Assembly (NCBI GenBank): GCA_029210725.1
Contig: JARGFM010000024.1
Coordinates: 1-51,296, forward strand
Length of the DNA: 51,296 bases
Reading direction: 5' to 3'
DNA from: Bacteroidales bacterium
GTDB lineage: Bacteria; Bacteroidota; Bacteroidia; Bacteroidales; GCA-2748055
Notes under the pieces: model-generated
Told to the model about the DNA's origin: nothing
The model's database searches: none
The model's input: the letters and a program-made list of their open reading frames with translations, nothing else
In this document: in pieces, positions 35,067 through 44,348 of the stretch
How positions within the stretch are numbered: position 1 is the first letter of the stretch
How the letters are laid out: each line of letters begins with the position of its first letter
Position numbers and translations under genes: made by a program

Positions 35067-35798
35067 TTAGTTATTTGCAAGTTCTTTAAAATGGGCCACA
35101 TAGCCTGTCATGCAGTCGATAATCATCTCTTCGAGTCCTTTCGAGGTAATGGTTCCCCCTGAAATAGCATCCACCTGGTGTTTGTGCGAGGGATCGGCCC
35201 CTCCCTTTACCACCTCGATGGAAACAAATTCACCGGCCTCATTAAAAATCGTCTTCCCGGTAAAAGGCTCCTGGAACCAGCCCGTATTGATCTCCGCACC
35301 CAGTCCCGGCGTCTCCCCTTTGTGGTCAAATACGGCTCCCGAGATCGTATTCATATCCTCCTCAAAAGCGATATATCCCCAGATAGGGCCCCAGAGCCCT
35401 TTGCCCTGGAGGGGGACCACATATTTTTTTGGTCCGTCGTTCTCCGAATAAACAAAAACCGGGTAGTTCCGCTCCTCCCTGGCTAAACGTATTTCGGCAG
35501 GGAGATTCAGCATCACTTCAAAGGCGTCGGCCTCCAGCATGTTGCCTTCGAAATCGACCACATAGGAAGCTGTAATAAACTGTTCGAATTCCTCATTGAT
35601 GTAAGTGTTCTTATCAGCCGCCTCAGTTGCATTTTCAGCCCTGCCCACCGTACGGAGAACGTCCTGTTTCTTTTCGATCTCCACATTCATCTCCTGGAGC
35701 GGCTTCAATTGCGTGGAAACGAATGAAAGCAGCACGGCCACAATCGTTACCATGATCAGCGAAAAGACAAAAATGTATGTGTTGCTAAAACTTCTCAT
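35067..35798 (-). CDS. nqrC: Na+-translocating NADH:quinone reductase subunit C
   Basis: The 243-residue subunit has one N-terminal membrane helix (about residues 8-28) and a periplasmic FMN-binding domain. The FMN-attachment motif is at DAISGGTITSKGLEE, with Thr216 expected to be the site of phosphoester-linked FMN added by ApbE. LWGPIWGYIAFEEDMNTISG and HKGETPGLGAEI are further family signatures. It is 15 bases downstream of nqrB. Gly in the third position of the S-G-A-T motif (S-G-G-T here) is a mild deviation. Confidence 0.96.
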   Translation of the reverse strand: MRSFSNTYIFVFSLIMVTIVAVLLSFVSTQLKPLQEMNVEIEKKQDVLRTVGRAENATEAADKNTYINEEFEQFITASYVVDFEGNMLEADAFEVMLNLPAEIRLAREERNYPVFVYSENDGPKKYVVPLQGKGLWGPIWGYIAFEEDMNTISGAVFDHKGETPGLGAEINTGWFQEPFTGKTIFNEAGEFVSIEVVKGGADPSHKHQVDAISGGTITSKGLEEMIIDCMTGYVAHFKELANN

Positions 35799-35813
35799 GT
35801 TCGTTTCGTAAAA

Positions 35814-36992
35814 TTAGGTTGCAATTACTTTAGCTCTTTTCAATCTCTTCTTGATATTGGCCTCAATGATGTAGTGGTCAATCAAAGGAGCGAAGACATT
35901 CATCAGCAGAATAGCCAGCATAACCCCTTCCGGATAGGCCGGGTTGAGCACCCGGATCAGGATGGCCAGGAAGCCAATCAGGAAGCCATAGATCCATTTG
36001 CCTCTTTCGGTCTGAGCCGCAGTTACCGGATCGGTGGCCATATAGACCGCGCCAAAGGCAAAACCTCCCAGAAGCAGGTGCTCCCAGAAAGGAAGTGCCA
36101 TAAATGCATTGACAGCAAAGAGATTCAGGAGCACGCCCATAACTGCACCACCGGCAAATACGGAAAAAATAATCTTCCAGCTGCCCACCCCGGTCAGGAT
36201 CAGGATCGCGGCCCCGATCAGGATCGCCAGGGTGGAAGTCTCCCCGATGGATCCGGGGATGGTCCCCAGAAACATGTCCCAGGTGGTGTAAGCTTCCCCC
36301 AGTCCGTTTACAAAAGAGGAGGTATTCTGTGCCGCCTGTCCCAGGATGGTGGCTCCCGAATAGCCGTCAATCACCCCTGTTCCGTCGGTCAGCCCGGCAA
36401 TCCATACCTTGTCGCCCGACATCTGGCTGGGATAGGCAAAGAAGAGGAAGGCCCTGGCCACCAGGGCAGGGTTCAGGATGTTCATCCCGGTTCCCCCGAA
36501 GACCTCTTTCCCGATCACCACGGCAAAAACAGTGGCAACGGCCACCATCCAGAGGGGTACATCGGCAGGCATCACCAGGGGAATCAGCATCCCGGACACA
36601 AAATATCCTTCGGCCACTTCCTCGTTGCGCCACTGGGCAAAGGCAATCTCGATCCCCAGACCCACCACGTAAGAGACAATGAAGATGGGCAATATCTTCA
36701 GGAACCCGAACCAGACCATCTGCCAGAAACCGGCGGCCTCTCCCAGGGCCTGGAAGTGATGGAAGCCGGTGTTCCAGATCCCGAACAGCAGGGCCGGCAC
36801 CATGGCAATCATGACGAGGATCAGGGATCTCTTCATATCATTGGCATCCCTGATATGCACCCGTCCGGTGGTCACCTTGTCCGGCACAAAGAGAAAAGTC
36901 TCAATGGCTTCAAATCCCGCCAGGAACATGTGAAGCTTACCCCCCTTTTCAAACGGGGGTTTGATCTTATCAACAAATCGTCGTAAACTCAT
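35814..36992 (-). CDS. nqrB: Na+-translocating NADH:quinone reductase subunit B
   Basis: The 392-residue membrane subunit, with about ten helices, carries the second covalent FMN at Thr215 in DGYSGATILGQ. The N-terminus (RRFVDKIKPPFEKGGKLH) is cytoplasmic. Also typical are GKEVFGGTGMNILNPALVARAF and GAVYMATDPVTAAQTERGKW. NqrB is thought to bind quinone and form part of the Na+ pathway, with riboflavin and FMN as cofactors. It follows nqrA by 18 bases. Confidence 0.97.
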   Translation of the reverse strand: MSLRRFVDKIKPPFEKGGKLHMFLAGFEAIETFLFVPDKVTTGRVHIRDANDMKRSLILVMIAMVPALLFGIWNTGFHHFQALGEAAGFWQMVWFGFLKILPIFIVSYVVGLGIEIAFAQWRNEEVAEGYFVSGMLIPLVMPADVPLWMVAVATVFAVVIGKEVFGGTGMNILNPALVARAFLFFAYPSQMSGDKVWIAGLTDGTGVIDGYSGATILGQAAQNTSSFVNGLGEAYTTWDMFLGTIPGSIGETSTLAILIGAAILILTGVGSWKIIFSVFAGGAVMGVLLNLFAVNAFMALPFWEHLLLGGFAFGAVYMATDPVTAAQTERGKWIYGFLIGFLAILIRVLNPAYPEGVMLAILLMNVFAPLIDHYIIEANIKKRLKRAKVIAT

Positions 36993-37010
36993 GTGTAAAC
37001 TATGTATGTA

Positions 37011-38372
37011 TTATTCTTCCATTTCTTTCCGAAGTGCCTTCAGCCCGTCCCGGAGAATTTTAGTAACGGGCGTCTTGGAGGTGCAAACAAACTCGCAAAG
37101 GGCCAGATCCTCCTCATCCAGCTCGTAAATTCCCAGTTGCTCCATCTTGTCAATATCATTCACCAGGATGGCTTTCAGCAACTGCATGGGATAAATATCC
37201 ATGGGCAGCACCTTTTCATATTCACCGGTCATCACGAAGGGTCGCTTTCCTCCGTGGTAATTCGTGTCCATATCAAACTTCCGCCTGGGAGTCAGCCACC
37301 TGGAAGCAAAGGACCTGGCCACAGACATCTTTTTGAATCCCGGCAGGATCCATCCGAACAGTTCATGGTAATTGCCTTCCCGGATCACGGTGACCTGAGA
37401 ATCAAAGCAGCCCACATATCCTTTTTCCGCATCAATCTGTTTTCCCTGGAGCACATTCCCGCTGATCACCCGGTTGTCACCCTCTTTCAGCTGATTTTCC
37501 AGGATAGGGGCTACTTCGGTTCCCCGAATGGTCCTGTAGTACTGGGGCTTTTCCACCCTGGCCCCCGTTAGTGCCACCACCACCGAGGGATCATATTTCC
37601 CGGTTTTAAAAAGGCGCCCGATGGCAATCACGTCCTGGGGCTGAACCACCCAGATCACCTCTCCCTTATTGATGGGGTCCAGCTTATGAATCTGGATGCC
37701 CACATTCCCGGCAGGATGTGGACCCGAAAAACGGTTGACCTCTACTCCTTTGATATCGCTGAGGGTACGAACGGAAGGGTATCGGCCATCCAGGTTCAGA
37801 TGCACTTTCCCTTCGGTGAGCCGCCTCAGGGCATTGACCCCCCACTGAAAATCGGCTTCCGAATCCTTGAGCAGAAAATCAAAATCAGGAGCCAGAGGAG
37901 CCGTATCAAAGGCCGAGATGAAAATCGACTTGGGGACCTCGTCCGTTTTTGCAATAACCGTGTAGGGACGCCGCCGGATCAGCGGCCAAAGCCCGCTGTT
38001 CAGTAGATTCTCCACAATCTGCTCCCGCTTCATCTCAGAAGGATCTCCCTGCATGAACGTTTCAGCCGTATCCTTCCCGTCGTCCTCCAGAACAACTTCG
38101 ATGATCCTTCTGCGCTCCCCCCGGTTGATAGAGGACAGGATCCCGCTCACCGGCGAGGTGAATTTTATCTCAGGGTGGTACTTGTCGTAAAAAATGGGGG
38201 TTCCCACCTTCACCTCATCGCAGAGTTTTGGAATGATCTTCGGAGTTAGTCCGTGCCAGTCGCCCGGCTTGATTGCATAGGTCCTGGCCCTGGGGGCCTT
38301 CACATAAATAAGCTCGGCCTGTCCGTTCATCCTGATGTCCAGACCCTTTTTAATCTTGATTACCTCAGCCAT
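37011..38372 (-). CDS. nqrA: Na+-translocating NADH:quinone reductase subunit A
   Basis: The 453-residue soluble subunit has the family start MAEVIKIKKGLDIRMNGQAE and later PGDWHGLTPKIIPKLCDEVKVGTPIFYDK, SPVSGILSSINRGERRRI, and AFDTAPLAPDFDF, with GPHPAGNVGIQIH in the middle. NqrA contributes to quinone binding on the cytoplasmic side. Its length is close to the 446-450 usual. It is the first gene of the operon, divergent from the T9SS plug-type gene, and the start fits since no longer frame exists. Confidence 0.97.
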   Translation of the reverse strand: MAEVIKIKKGLDIRMNGQAELIYVKAPRARTYAIKPGDWHGLTPKIIPKLCDEVKVGTPIFYDKYHPEIKFTSPVSGILSSINRGERRRIIEVVLEDDGKDTAETFMQGDPSEMKREQIVENLLNSGLWPLIRRRPYTVIAKTDEVPKSIFISAFDTAPLAPDFDFLLKDSEADFQWGVNALRRLTEGKVHLNLDGRYPSVRTLSDIKGVEVNRFSGPHPAGNVGIQIHKLDPINKGEVIWVVQPQDVIAIGRLFKTGKYDPSVVVALTGARVEKPQYYRTIRGTEVAPILENQLKEGDNRVISGNVLQGKQIDAEKGYVGCFDSQVTVIREGNYHELFGWILPGFKKMSVARSFASRWLTPRRKFDMDTNYHGGKRPFVMTGEYEKVLPMDIYPMQLLKAILVNDIDKMEQLGIYELDEEDLALCEFVCTSKTPVTKILRDGLKALRKEMEE

Positions 38373-38413
38373 GGATTATTTTGTAACAGATATAATAATC
38401 TTAAAATGAATTA

Positions 38414-38443
38414 TAAAAATAATTAAATTTACCTACTCTCAAA
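38414..38443 (-). promoter_or_regulatory. Candidate nqr operon promoter in the nqrA / plug-gene divergent spacer
   Basis: On the minus strand TTTG (plus-strand 38440-38443) is followed after 18 bases by TATTTTTA, a near match to the Bacteroidota -7 consensus TAnnTTTG. It sits about 42 bases upstream of the nqrA ATG. The 142-base spacer is AT-rich and serves both directions. The call rests on weak consensus matching only. Confidence 0.3.
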
Positions 38444-38514
38444 GCGTGGTAAATATATTCAAGGGCATGCTTCCTGCACGCAGGTCCCTGACAGATCATA
38501 CAGATTGCGATATT

Positions 38515-39804
38515 ATGAAAATAGCCTCCGTTCTCATAACATATTTAATGCTGATACAGGTCAGTTTTGTCCCTGCCGCTGGTCAGGAACTCTATTCGGA
38601 CGACCAGGGACAGGTGCGTGAGATGGTTCTCGATCATAGTATAAAAACCGTTCAATTGTACCGGGAAGGCTGGCCCATGAGCTATCCGGTGGTCCGGCTC
38701 AGCGAAGATGTCCCCCTGATCCTGGAGTTTGATGACCTCTCGGAAGAACAGCCCGCCTTTATGTACCGGATGATCCACTGCAACGCCGACTGGACACCCT
38801 CTGACCTGAGTGAACAGGAATACCTGGAAGGCTACCCCGAAAATGAGATCCGGACTTCAGTTCCATCCTTTAACACCTATACCAGTTACCTGCACTACCG
38901 CCTCCGGATCCCCAACGAAGACACCCGGCTTTTGCTGTCGGGCAACTACCTCCTGCTGGTCTATCGCGACAGGAACCCCGACGACGTGGTCTTCACCAGG
39001 CGTTTTATGATGACCGAAGGGAGGGTAAACATTGAGGCCAACGCCCATATTCCGGATTTGAACCCGTACAAAGGCTGCTGCCAGGAAGTGGATTTCACCG
39101 TGAACCATGCCGGTATCACCATCGATGATCCCTTCAGCGAAACCAGGGCGGTGGTATACCAGAACGGCCTCTGGGATCTGGGCATTGATATCTTGCAGCC
39201 CTACATGATCCGGCCGGGACAGCTGGTATACGACTATCAGAAAGAGAATATCTTCCAGGGGGGAAATGAATTCCGCTTTTTCGATACCAAGAATACCCGG
39301 ACCCCCACCTACTTCGTGCAGGAAATCAACTTCGTGGATCCCTTCTTCCATTTTGAGTTGAAACCCGACCAGCCCCGCTCCCCTCACAATTATTTCTTCC
39401 AGGAAGATATAAACGGCCGCTATGCCATTGAGGCGGAAGGGAGCCAGGATCCGGGAGTGGACAGCGATTATGTGGTGGTGCACTTCCGCCTGGAGATGCC
39501 TTTGCCCCTGGAAGGTTCCGTCTATATGACCGGAGCACTGACCAACTGGCAGTTTGATGAACTGAGCCGCATGGAATATAATGATCAGGAACAGGCCTAT
39601 ATGCTTAACCTGCTGCTGAAACAGGGGGTCTATAACTACAGGTATCTATTTCTGCCTGCCTTCAGCGAACAGTTTGACATGGCCGAAATAGAAGGAAGTC
39701 ACTTTGAGACCGGGAACGAATACCTGATCCTCTTCTATCACCGCCCACCGGGCTCCCGGTACGACCGCCTCCTGGGTCACCAGGTGATACACACCAACCA
39801 GTAA
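38515..39804 (+). CDS. Type IX secretion system plug-type protein (DUF5103)
   Basis: The 429-residue protein belongs to the DUF5103 family, now associated with the plug of the SprA translocon of the type IX secretion system. I start at MKIASVLITYLMLIQVSF (38515), which gives a good signal peptide; an upstream in-frame ATG at 38446 would add 23 residues with no hydrophobic start. Typical segments are MIHCNADWTPSDLSEQEYLEGYPENEI (shown here only as the W-x-x-S motif and E-Y-L-x-G), LSGNYLLLVYRD and the C-terminal starch-binding-like GSVYMTGALTNWQFDE and LLLKQGVYNYRYLF. It fits the two T9SS-targeted proteins in the window (761-2746 and 40400-43273). Confidence 0.85.
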   Translation: MKIASVLITYLMLIQVSFVPAAGQELYSDDQGQVREMVLDHSIKTVQLYREGWPMSYPVVRLSEDVPLILEFDDLSEEQPAFMYRMIHCNADWTPSDLSEQEYLEGYPENEIRTSVPSFNTYTSYLHYRLRIPNEDTRLLLSGNYLLLVYRDRNPDDVVFTRRFMMTEGRVNIEANAHIPDLNPYKGCCQEVDFTVNHAGITIDDPFSETRAVVYQNGLWDLGIDILQPYMIRPGQLVYDYQKENIFQGGNEFRFFDTKNTRTPTYFVQEINFVDPFFHFELKPDQPRSPHNYFFQEDINGRYAIEAEGSQDPGVDSDYVVVHFRLEMPLPLEGSVYMTGALTNWQFDELSRMEYNDQEQAYMLNLLLKQGVYNYRYLFLPAFSEQFDMAEIEGSHFETGNEYLILFYHRPPGSRYDRLLGHQVIHTNQ

Positions 39805-39836
39805 GAAAAAGGCTTTCCGTGCAATTTTGAAGGGCT

Positions 39837-40397
39837 TCAGAGCCCGATGCTGTCCGATATCTCCCTCATGGCATCCACCGAGATCCGGATAAACTCATCC
39901 AGGGGAATCCCGATCTCTTCACATTCCAGAATGTGATCCCGGTTCACGCTGGCGGCAAAGGCCTTCTCCTTCATCCGTTTGCGGACCGACTTATATTTTA
40001 CACTGGCAATCTTTTGATCCGGGTAGACCAGCGTGGTGGCATAGATCAGGCCGGTGATGGTCTCCCCGGCTGCCAGGGCATGCTGAAAGCGGGTGGTCCT
40101 GGGGATTCCGGTGGCCTTTTCGTTATGCATGCGGATGGCATCGAGCATTTCCTCATCAAATCCAAAATCTGCCAGCAGTTCCTCCGCTTTTAAGGCATGC
40201 ACCCTGGGATCGGCCTGGGTAAGCTCCACATCCACATCGTGCAGCAGGCCGGCCAGGCCCCAGCGATCCTCCTCCTCGCCCAGTCTCTTTGCCAGGGCAC
40301 GCAATACGGCCTCCGAGGCCAGAGAATGAATGAAAGTCTTCTCATTTTTCACATGTTCGCGTAAGCGCTCCACCGCTTTTTCTCTTGAAATATCCAC
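39837..40397 (-). CDS. HD-domain hydrolase
   Basis: The 186-residue product has the HD-superfamily phosphohydrolase motifs: FIHSLASEAVLRALAKRL with the first His, GLAGLLHDVDVELTQ (H-D), HALKAEELLADFGF and MLDAIRMHNEKATG with a further His, then an Asp in the ALAAGETITGLI region. Such stand-alone HDIG proteins are metal-dependent hydrolases of nucleotides or phosphate esters, with the substrate usually unknown. It lies 2 bases downstream of the large T9SS protein gene on the same strand and converges with the plug-type gene. I see no signal peptide. Confidence 0.8.
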   Translation of the reverse strand: MDISREKAVERLREHVKNEKTFIHSLASEAVLRALAKRLGEEEDRWGLAGLLHDVDVELTQADPRVHALKAEELLADFGFDEEMLDAIRMHNEKATGIPRTTRFQHALAAGETITGLIYATTLVYPDQKIASVKYKSVRKRMKEKAFAASVNRDHILECEEIGIPLDEFIRISVDAMREISDSIGL

Positions 40398-40399
40398 GG

Positions 40400-43273
40400 C
40401 TACCTGGCGATAATGATTGGTTTAACCACCACATCCTTCCCCGAAGAAATCTGAATAAAGTACAGGCCTGGCTGTTGGGGACTCAGGTCCAGTTCAAGGA
40501 CCTGTAAGCCGGGTTCAAGTTTACGTTCAAGCAGTACAGCACCGCTGGCACTGATCACAAACAACTGTCTTGTCTCCGGCTCTCCCAGATTCACATAAAA
40601 ATGCCCTTCACCCGGGTTGGGATAGATGCTTATAAGCCCTTCAGCGGCCTCAATTCCTGTGGGACTAAGTCCCGAGATGCTCAGATCAAAAGTGCCGTAA
40701 GCTCCCGAACCATCCCGGGCAATGGCCAGGACTTCCGCTTCTCCCTCGCCCAGGGCAATAAATAAACCCTCCGAGGTAATGGAACCCACCGGGCTGCCCG
40801 CAGAACTGCTCACGTGCCAGAATACATCCTTGTTACTTGCATTGAACGGGCTAACATTCGCATAAAGCTGTAGCATATCCCCTGTATCCAACACAGAAAC
40901 GTTCCCGGCGGAAGTCACTTCAATGCTCAGGACCTCAACAACTGCAGGCAGAATAGTCAGCATATAGTCTCCGCTTATTCCGGAACCATCCCGGGCCGAG
41001 GCTATCACCTGCACCAAACCCGTATTCCCGGCAGTAAGCAGTCCCCCGGCATCCACGGAGGCCGTTCCGGAGATCTCAATAACACTCCATTCCAGATACT
41101 TGTTGGAGGCATTTTCCGGAAGGATGTTTGCATAAAACTGCAAGGTACGAAGCGATTCCAGGCTGTTGACACCTCCTGCCGAAACAATCTCAATGCTTTC
41201 TACCAGGACTTCGGGTAATGTAATCGATATATAAAAGATTTCATCCACCCCGGAAGCGTCAGCTGCAGTGGCCACAATGCCCACAGTTCCCGGATTCCCC
41301 GCCGTTAATAGTCCCGATGCACTGATGCTGGCGCTTCCCGTTTGGTTGATTACGCTCCAGAGGATATCCGAGTTGCTGGCATCCTCCGGAAGTACCTGGG
41401 CCGAAAATTGCAGTGTCGATCCCGTTTCCAGGCTTGTAATTTCACCCGCCGAAAATATGGTGATTTCTTCCACCAGTATGACCGGTGGAAGAATGTCTAA
41501 AGCAAAGTTATCTGTCACACCCGAACCGTCCAGGGCCGCCGCCAGAACAGTCACGGTACCCGGATCTCTGCCTATCAGGAATCCACTGCTTGTTATGGTG
41601 GCTGTACCGCTGCCATCGATAACACTCCATTCAACTCCCGGATTGCTGGCTTCCTCGGGAAGCACTTCAGCCGAGAACAGCAGGGAGGATCCCGATTCCA
41701 CACTTGTGGCACCGCCATTCGAAGATATGATTATGTTTACCACCGGGATAACAGGAAGGACAACACTCAGAGAAAAAGTGTCTGCCACCTGTGACCCATC
41801 TTCGGCTTTAGCAATCACCTGAACGGTGCCGGCTGTCAGGCCGGTCACCAGTCCCTCCCCCGATACACTGGCTGTCCCGCTTTCATTAACGATGCTCCAG
41901 AGAACCGTGGTATTGCTTGCCTCCTGGGGCGACACACTGGCAAAGCACTGAAGACTTTGTCCCTCCGGAAGTTCAGTCTCCCCCCCGGCGGTGGTAATCA
42001 GAATATCGCTTACCGGAACAAGCGGATCGAGGACAGGCACCAGAAGAGTATCTGCAACTCCCGAACCGTCGAGGGCCCTGGCAAGCACCCGGACTTCCCC
42101 GGGCTGTCCGCCCCTGATCAATCCGTCCTGGCTGATGGTCGCCGTCCCGCTACCCTGGAGCACGCTCCACTGAATCTCCTGGCTGGTAGCGTTTTCAGGC
42201 AGAACTGTGGCCAGCAGCTGCAGCTGTTGGCCCGTCATAACACTTGTATCCCCCGTGGCATAAAGCCCGATATCGCTTACCGCAATCTCGTTATCCCAGC
42301 CTGCAATCCTGGCCAGCATCCACCACATGGCTTTGGCCAGGCGCAGAGCTCCCACCTCACCGATGTGATCCCCGTCCTCGGTAAAAGAGATCAGGTTCCA
42401 GTTTGCGTCGTAATCCAGCATATTCTCAGGGTGGATCTGTGCATGGGGCCGGGGACTTCCATCGTCGTTCCAGACTGCCATGTTCTGTTCTCCACTGTTG
42501 CTCCAGCACAAAATATCTGCATAGTCAAATAATATCCTGGAGGCATCCCCGGCTACATGGGCTCTGATATAATCATGTTTAATCTCACGCTGGAAGCCAT
42601 TTTCAGTGCCAGCATGTTCGGGCCAGTCCACCGGACCTGTAGTATATATCCATTTCGTGGGGTAAGAATTATCTGTAGAGTGCTGATTATACGATTCCAC
42701 GGCTTCCAGATAAGTATCCATGCTTACACTGTTGCCTGTCAGGGCCTGATCTTCAGCATCCAGTCCCCATCGCATGCTTCCCTCGGGGCTTCCTGAGGAA
42801 CGGCCGGCCCAGCGAACCTGATATACCGGATCTTCAAGCCCTCCCGGTTCATCTCCCAGGGTCATGTCCCAGCACCAGCCAAAACCCATCACATCAAAAG
42901 GGTTTCCTGTGGCAGCCTGGTCACTGATATCATCCTTTATACCGGCAACACCGGCCTCTGAGAAAAAGATATCTTCCCCGGCAATCATGTGCCTGCCCAT
43001 CCTGAGATACTGACTTGTTTCGGAGGAAGGAGAACCCATGTTATAAATCTCCACCTGGTAGGTATTGTCCATCTCCTCAAGAAGTACCAACCCCAGCCTG
43101 TAAGCCAAAGAGTGGGACTCCCCGGCTATGGAAACCAGCATGGTCTTAACCGCATCTATATATTTTTGAGGTATTTGATTATATTGATCAACTACCGTAT
43201 GATCAGCCACAATTTGTGCATTCATCATCAAATTGAAACAAATAAAGAAAATAATTAATTGTATGATTTTCAT
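40400..43273 (-). CDS. Secreted SGNH-like protein with six Ig-like (BIG2-type) repeats and T9SS sorting domain
   Basis: This 957-residue protein is exported. I start at Met11 of the longest frame (MKIIQLIIFFICFNLMMNAQ), because that gives a clean signal peptide and removes a 20-base overlap with hldD. Residues of about 20-320 look like a diverged SGNH-type domain: SIAGESHSLAYRLGL, GFGWCWDMTLGDEP, and a late GDHIGEVGALRLAKAMWWML with a catalytic-like Asp-x-His. Six BIG2-like repeats follow, each with a W-S-V/I core, L/T-A-G-x-x-G turn and A-x-D-G-S-G end. The C-terminus (GLISIYPNPGEGHFYVNL) is a T9SS sorting domain. It may be a surface esterase or hydrolase, but I cannot assign the substrate. 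Confidence 0.82.
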   Translation of the reverse strand: MKIIQLIIFFICFNLMMNAQIVADHTVVDQYNQIPQKYIDAVKTMLVSIAGESHSLAYRLGLVLLEEMDNTYQVEIYNMGSPSSETSQYLRMGRHMIAGEDIFFSEAGVAGIKDDISDQAATGNPFDVMGFGWCWDMTLGDEPGGLEDPVYQVRWAGRSSGSPEGSMRWGLDAEDQALTGNSVSMDTYLEAVESYNQHSTDNSYPTKWIYTTGPVDWPEHAGTENGFQREIKHDYIRAHVAGDASRILFDYADILCWSNSGEQNMAVWNDDGSPRPHAQIHPENMLDYDANWNLISFTEDGDHIGEVGALRLAKAMWWMLARIAGWDNEIAVSDIGLYATGDTSVMTGQQLQLLATVLPENATSQEIQWSVLQGSGTATISQDGLIRGGQPGEVRVLARALDGSGVADTLLVPVLDPLVPVSDILITTAGGETELPEGQSLQCFASVSPQEASNTTVLWSIVNESGTASVSGEGLVTGLTAGTVQVIAKAEDGSQVADTFSLSVVLPVIPVVNIIISSNGGATSVESGSSLLFSAEVLPEEASNPGVEWSVIDGSGTATITSSGFLIGRDPGTVTVLAAALDGSGVTDNFALDILPPVILVEEITIFSAGEITSLETGSTLQFSAQVLPEDASNSDILWSVINQTGSASISASGLLTAGNPGTVGIVATAADASGVDEIFYISITLPEVLVESIEIVSAGGVNSLESLRTLQFYANILPENASNKYLEWSVIEISGTASVDAGGLLTAGNTGLVQVIASARDGSGISGDYMLTILPAVVEVLSIEVTSAGNVSVLDTGDMLQLYANVSPFNASNKDVFWHVSSSAGSPVGSITSEGLFIALGEGEAEVLAIARDGSGAYGTFDLSISGLSPTGIEAAEGLISIYPNPGEGHFYVNLGEPETRQLFVISASGAVLLERKLEPGLQVLELDLSPQQPGLYFIQISSGKDVVVKPIIIAR

Positions 43274-43283
43274 ATTCAGCAAT

Positions 43284-44249
43284 TTAATTATTTCTTTTCC
43301 CAATTAAATAATTCTTGACATAATTGGAAATACCTTCTTCCAAACTGGTAAATGCGTGAATATAGCCCACCTCTCTAAGTTTAGTCATATCCGCTTCAGT
43401 GAAATACTGGTAGGTATCCCGGATATCCTCGGGAGTATCAATGAACGTGATTACAGCCTTTTTATCCAATGCCCGAAAGGTGTTGCTTACCAGATCGCTA
43501 AAGGTTCTTGCTTTCCCGGTACCCAAATTATACAATCCGCTTTCGGGCCGTTTCTCCATCAGGAAAATGATGACCGGGACCACATCCTTCACATAAATAA
43601 AATCCCGGGCCTGCTCTCCATCCTTATAATCGGGATGATGCGACCGGAACAATTTCATTTGCCCGGTTTCCTGAATCTGCCTGAAGGCATGGTAAACCAC
43701 AGATGCCATCCGGCCCTTGTGGTACTCATTAGGCCCATAAACATTGAAGAATTTCAGTCCGGCCCAGAAGAAGGGCTTGTGCTCCTGCTCCAGCACCCAG
43801 CGGTCGAACTCATTCTTGCTGCGTCCGTATGGGTTAAGCGGTTTTAACTCCGGAACCACCTGGTGGGAATCCACATAACCCTGTTCCCCCAATCCGTAAG
43901 TGGCTGCCGAGCTGGCATAGATCAGCGGCAGGCCAAACTCCACACATAAAGAATACACCGCTTTTGAATAGTCGAGGTTCAGCTCCAGGAATACTTCCCA
44001 GTCAGTCTCCGTGGTATCGGTGCGGGCACCCAGGTGAATGACCATCTGAACCTGCCGGTGATTTTCCCTGAGCCAGCTGCAGAACTCCCTCCTGTCCAGG
44101 AGCATTTTAAACTGCTTCCCGAAGTAATTCCGCTCTTTGTCAGGTCGGGAAAAATCATCCACCAGCACCAGGTCGTAATACCCTTCAGCATTCAATCCGG
44201 TGATCAGATTACTGCCTATAAAGCCTGCTGCTCCAGTCACAATTATCAC
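43284..44249 (-). CDS. hldD: ADP-L-glycero-D-manno-heptose-6-epimerase
   Basis: The 321-residue SDR makes the heptose precursor of LPS inner core by epimerising ADP-D-glycero-manno-heptose. It shows IIVTGAAGFIGSNLITGLN (NADP-binding), VDDFSRPDKERNYFGKQF, MVIHLGARTDTTETDW, YASSAATYGLGEQGY, LNPYGRSKNEFDRWV (Tyr-x3-Lys), GLKFFNVYGPNEYHKGRMASVVYHA and FIYVKDVV, all characteristic of HldD. The 10-base spacer to the T9SS protein gene indicates they are probably in one transcript, although their functions are unrelated. Confidence 0.95.
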   Translation of the reverse strand: MIIVTGAAGFIGSNLITGLNAEGYYDLVLVDDFSRPDKERNYFGKQFKMLLDRREFCSWLRENHRQVQMVIHLGARTDTTETDWEVFLELNLDYSKAVYSLCVEFGLPLIYASSAATYGLGEQGYVDSHQVVPELKPLNPYGRSKNEFDRWVLEQEHKPFFWAGLKFFNVYGPNEYHKGRMASVVYHAFRQIQETGQMKLFRSHHPDYKDGEQARDFIYVKDVVPVIIFLMEKRPESGLYNLGTGKARTFSDLVSNTFRALDKKAVITFIDTPEDIRDTYQYFTEADMTKLREVGYIHAFTSLEEGISNYVKNYLIGKRNN

Positions 44250-44348
44250 CTTATAAAGATACGGATTTGTTCTGTTCTACAGAATACAGAAGAAGGGTTT
44301 TAAATAATATTTAACATCTGCTTATGAATAATTTGTTTCTTTGTACTC

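Noticed and set aside
35874-36986. 370-residue plus-strand frame opposite nqrB
   Set aside because: Full of His, Pro, Gln and Gly with no fold; nqrB is certain on the other strand.
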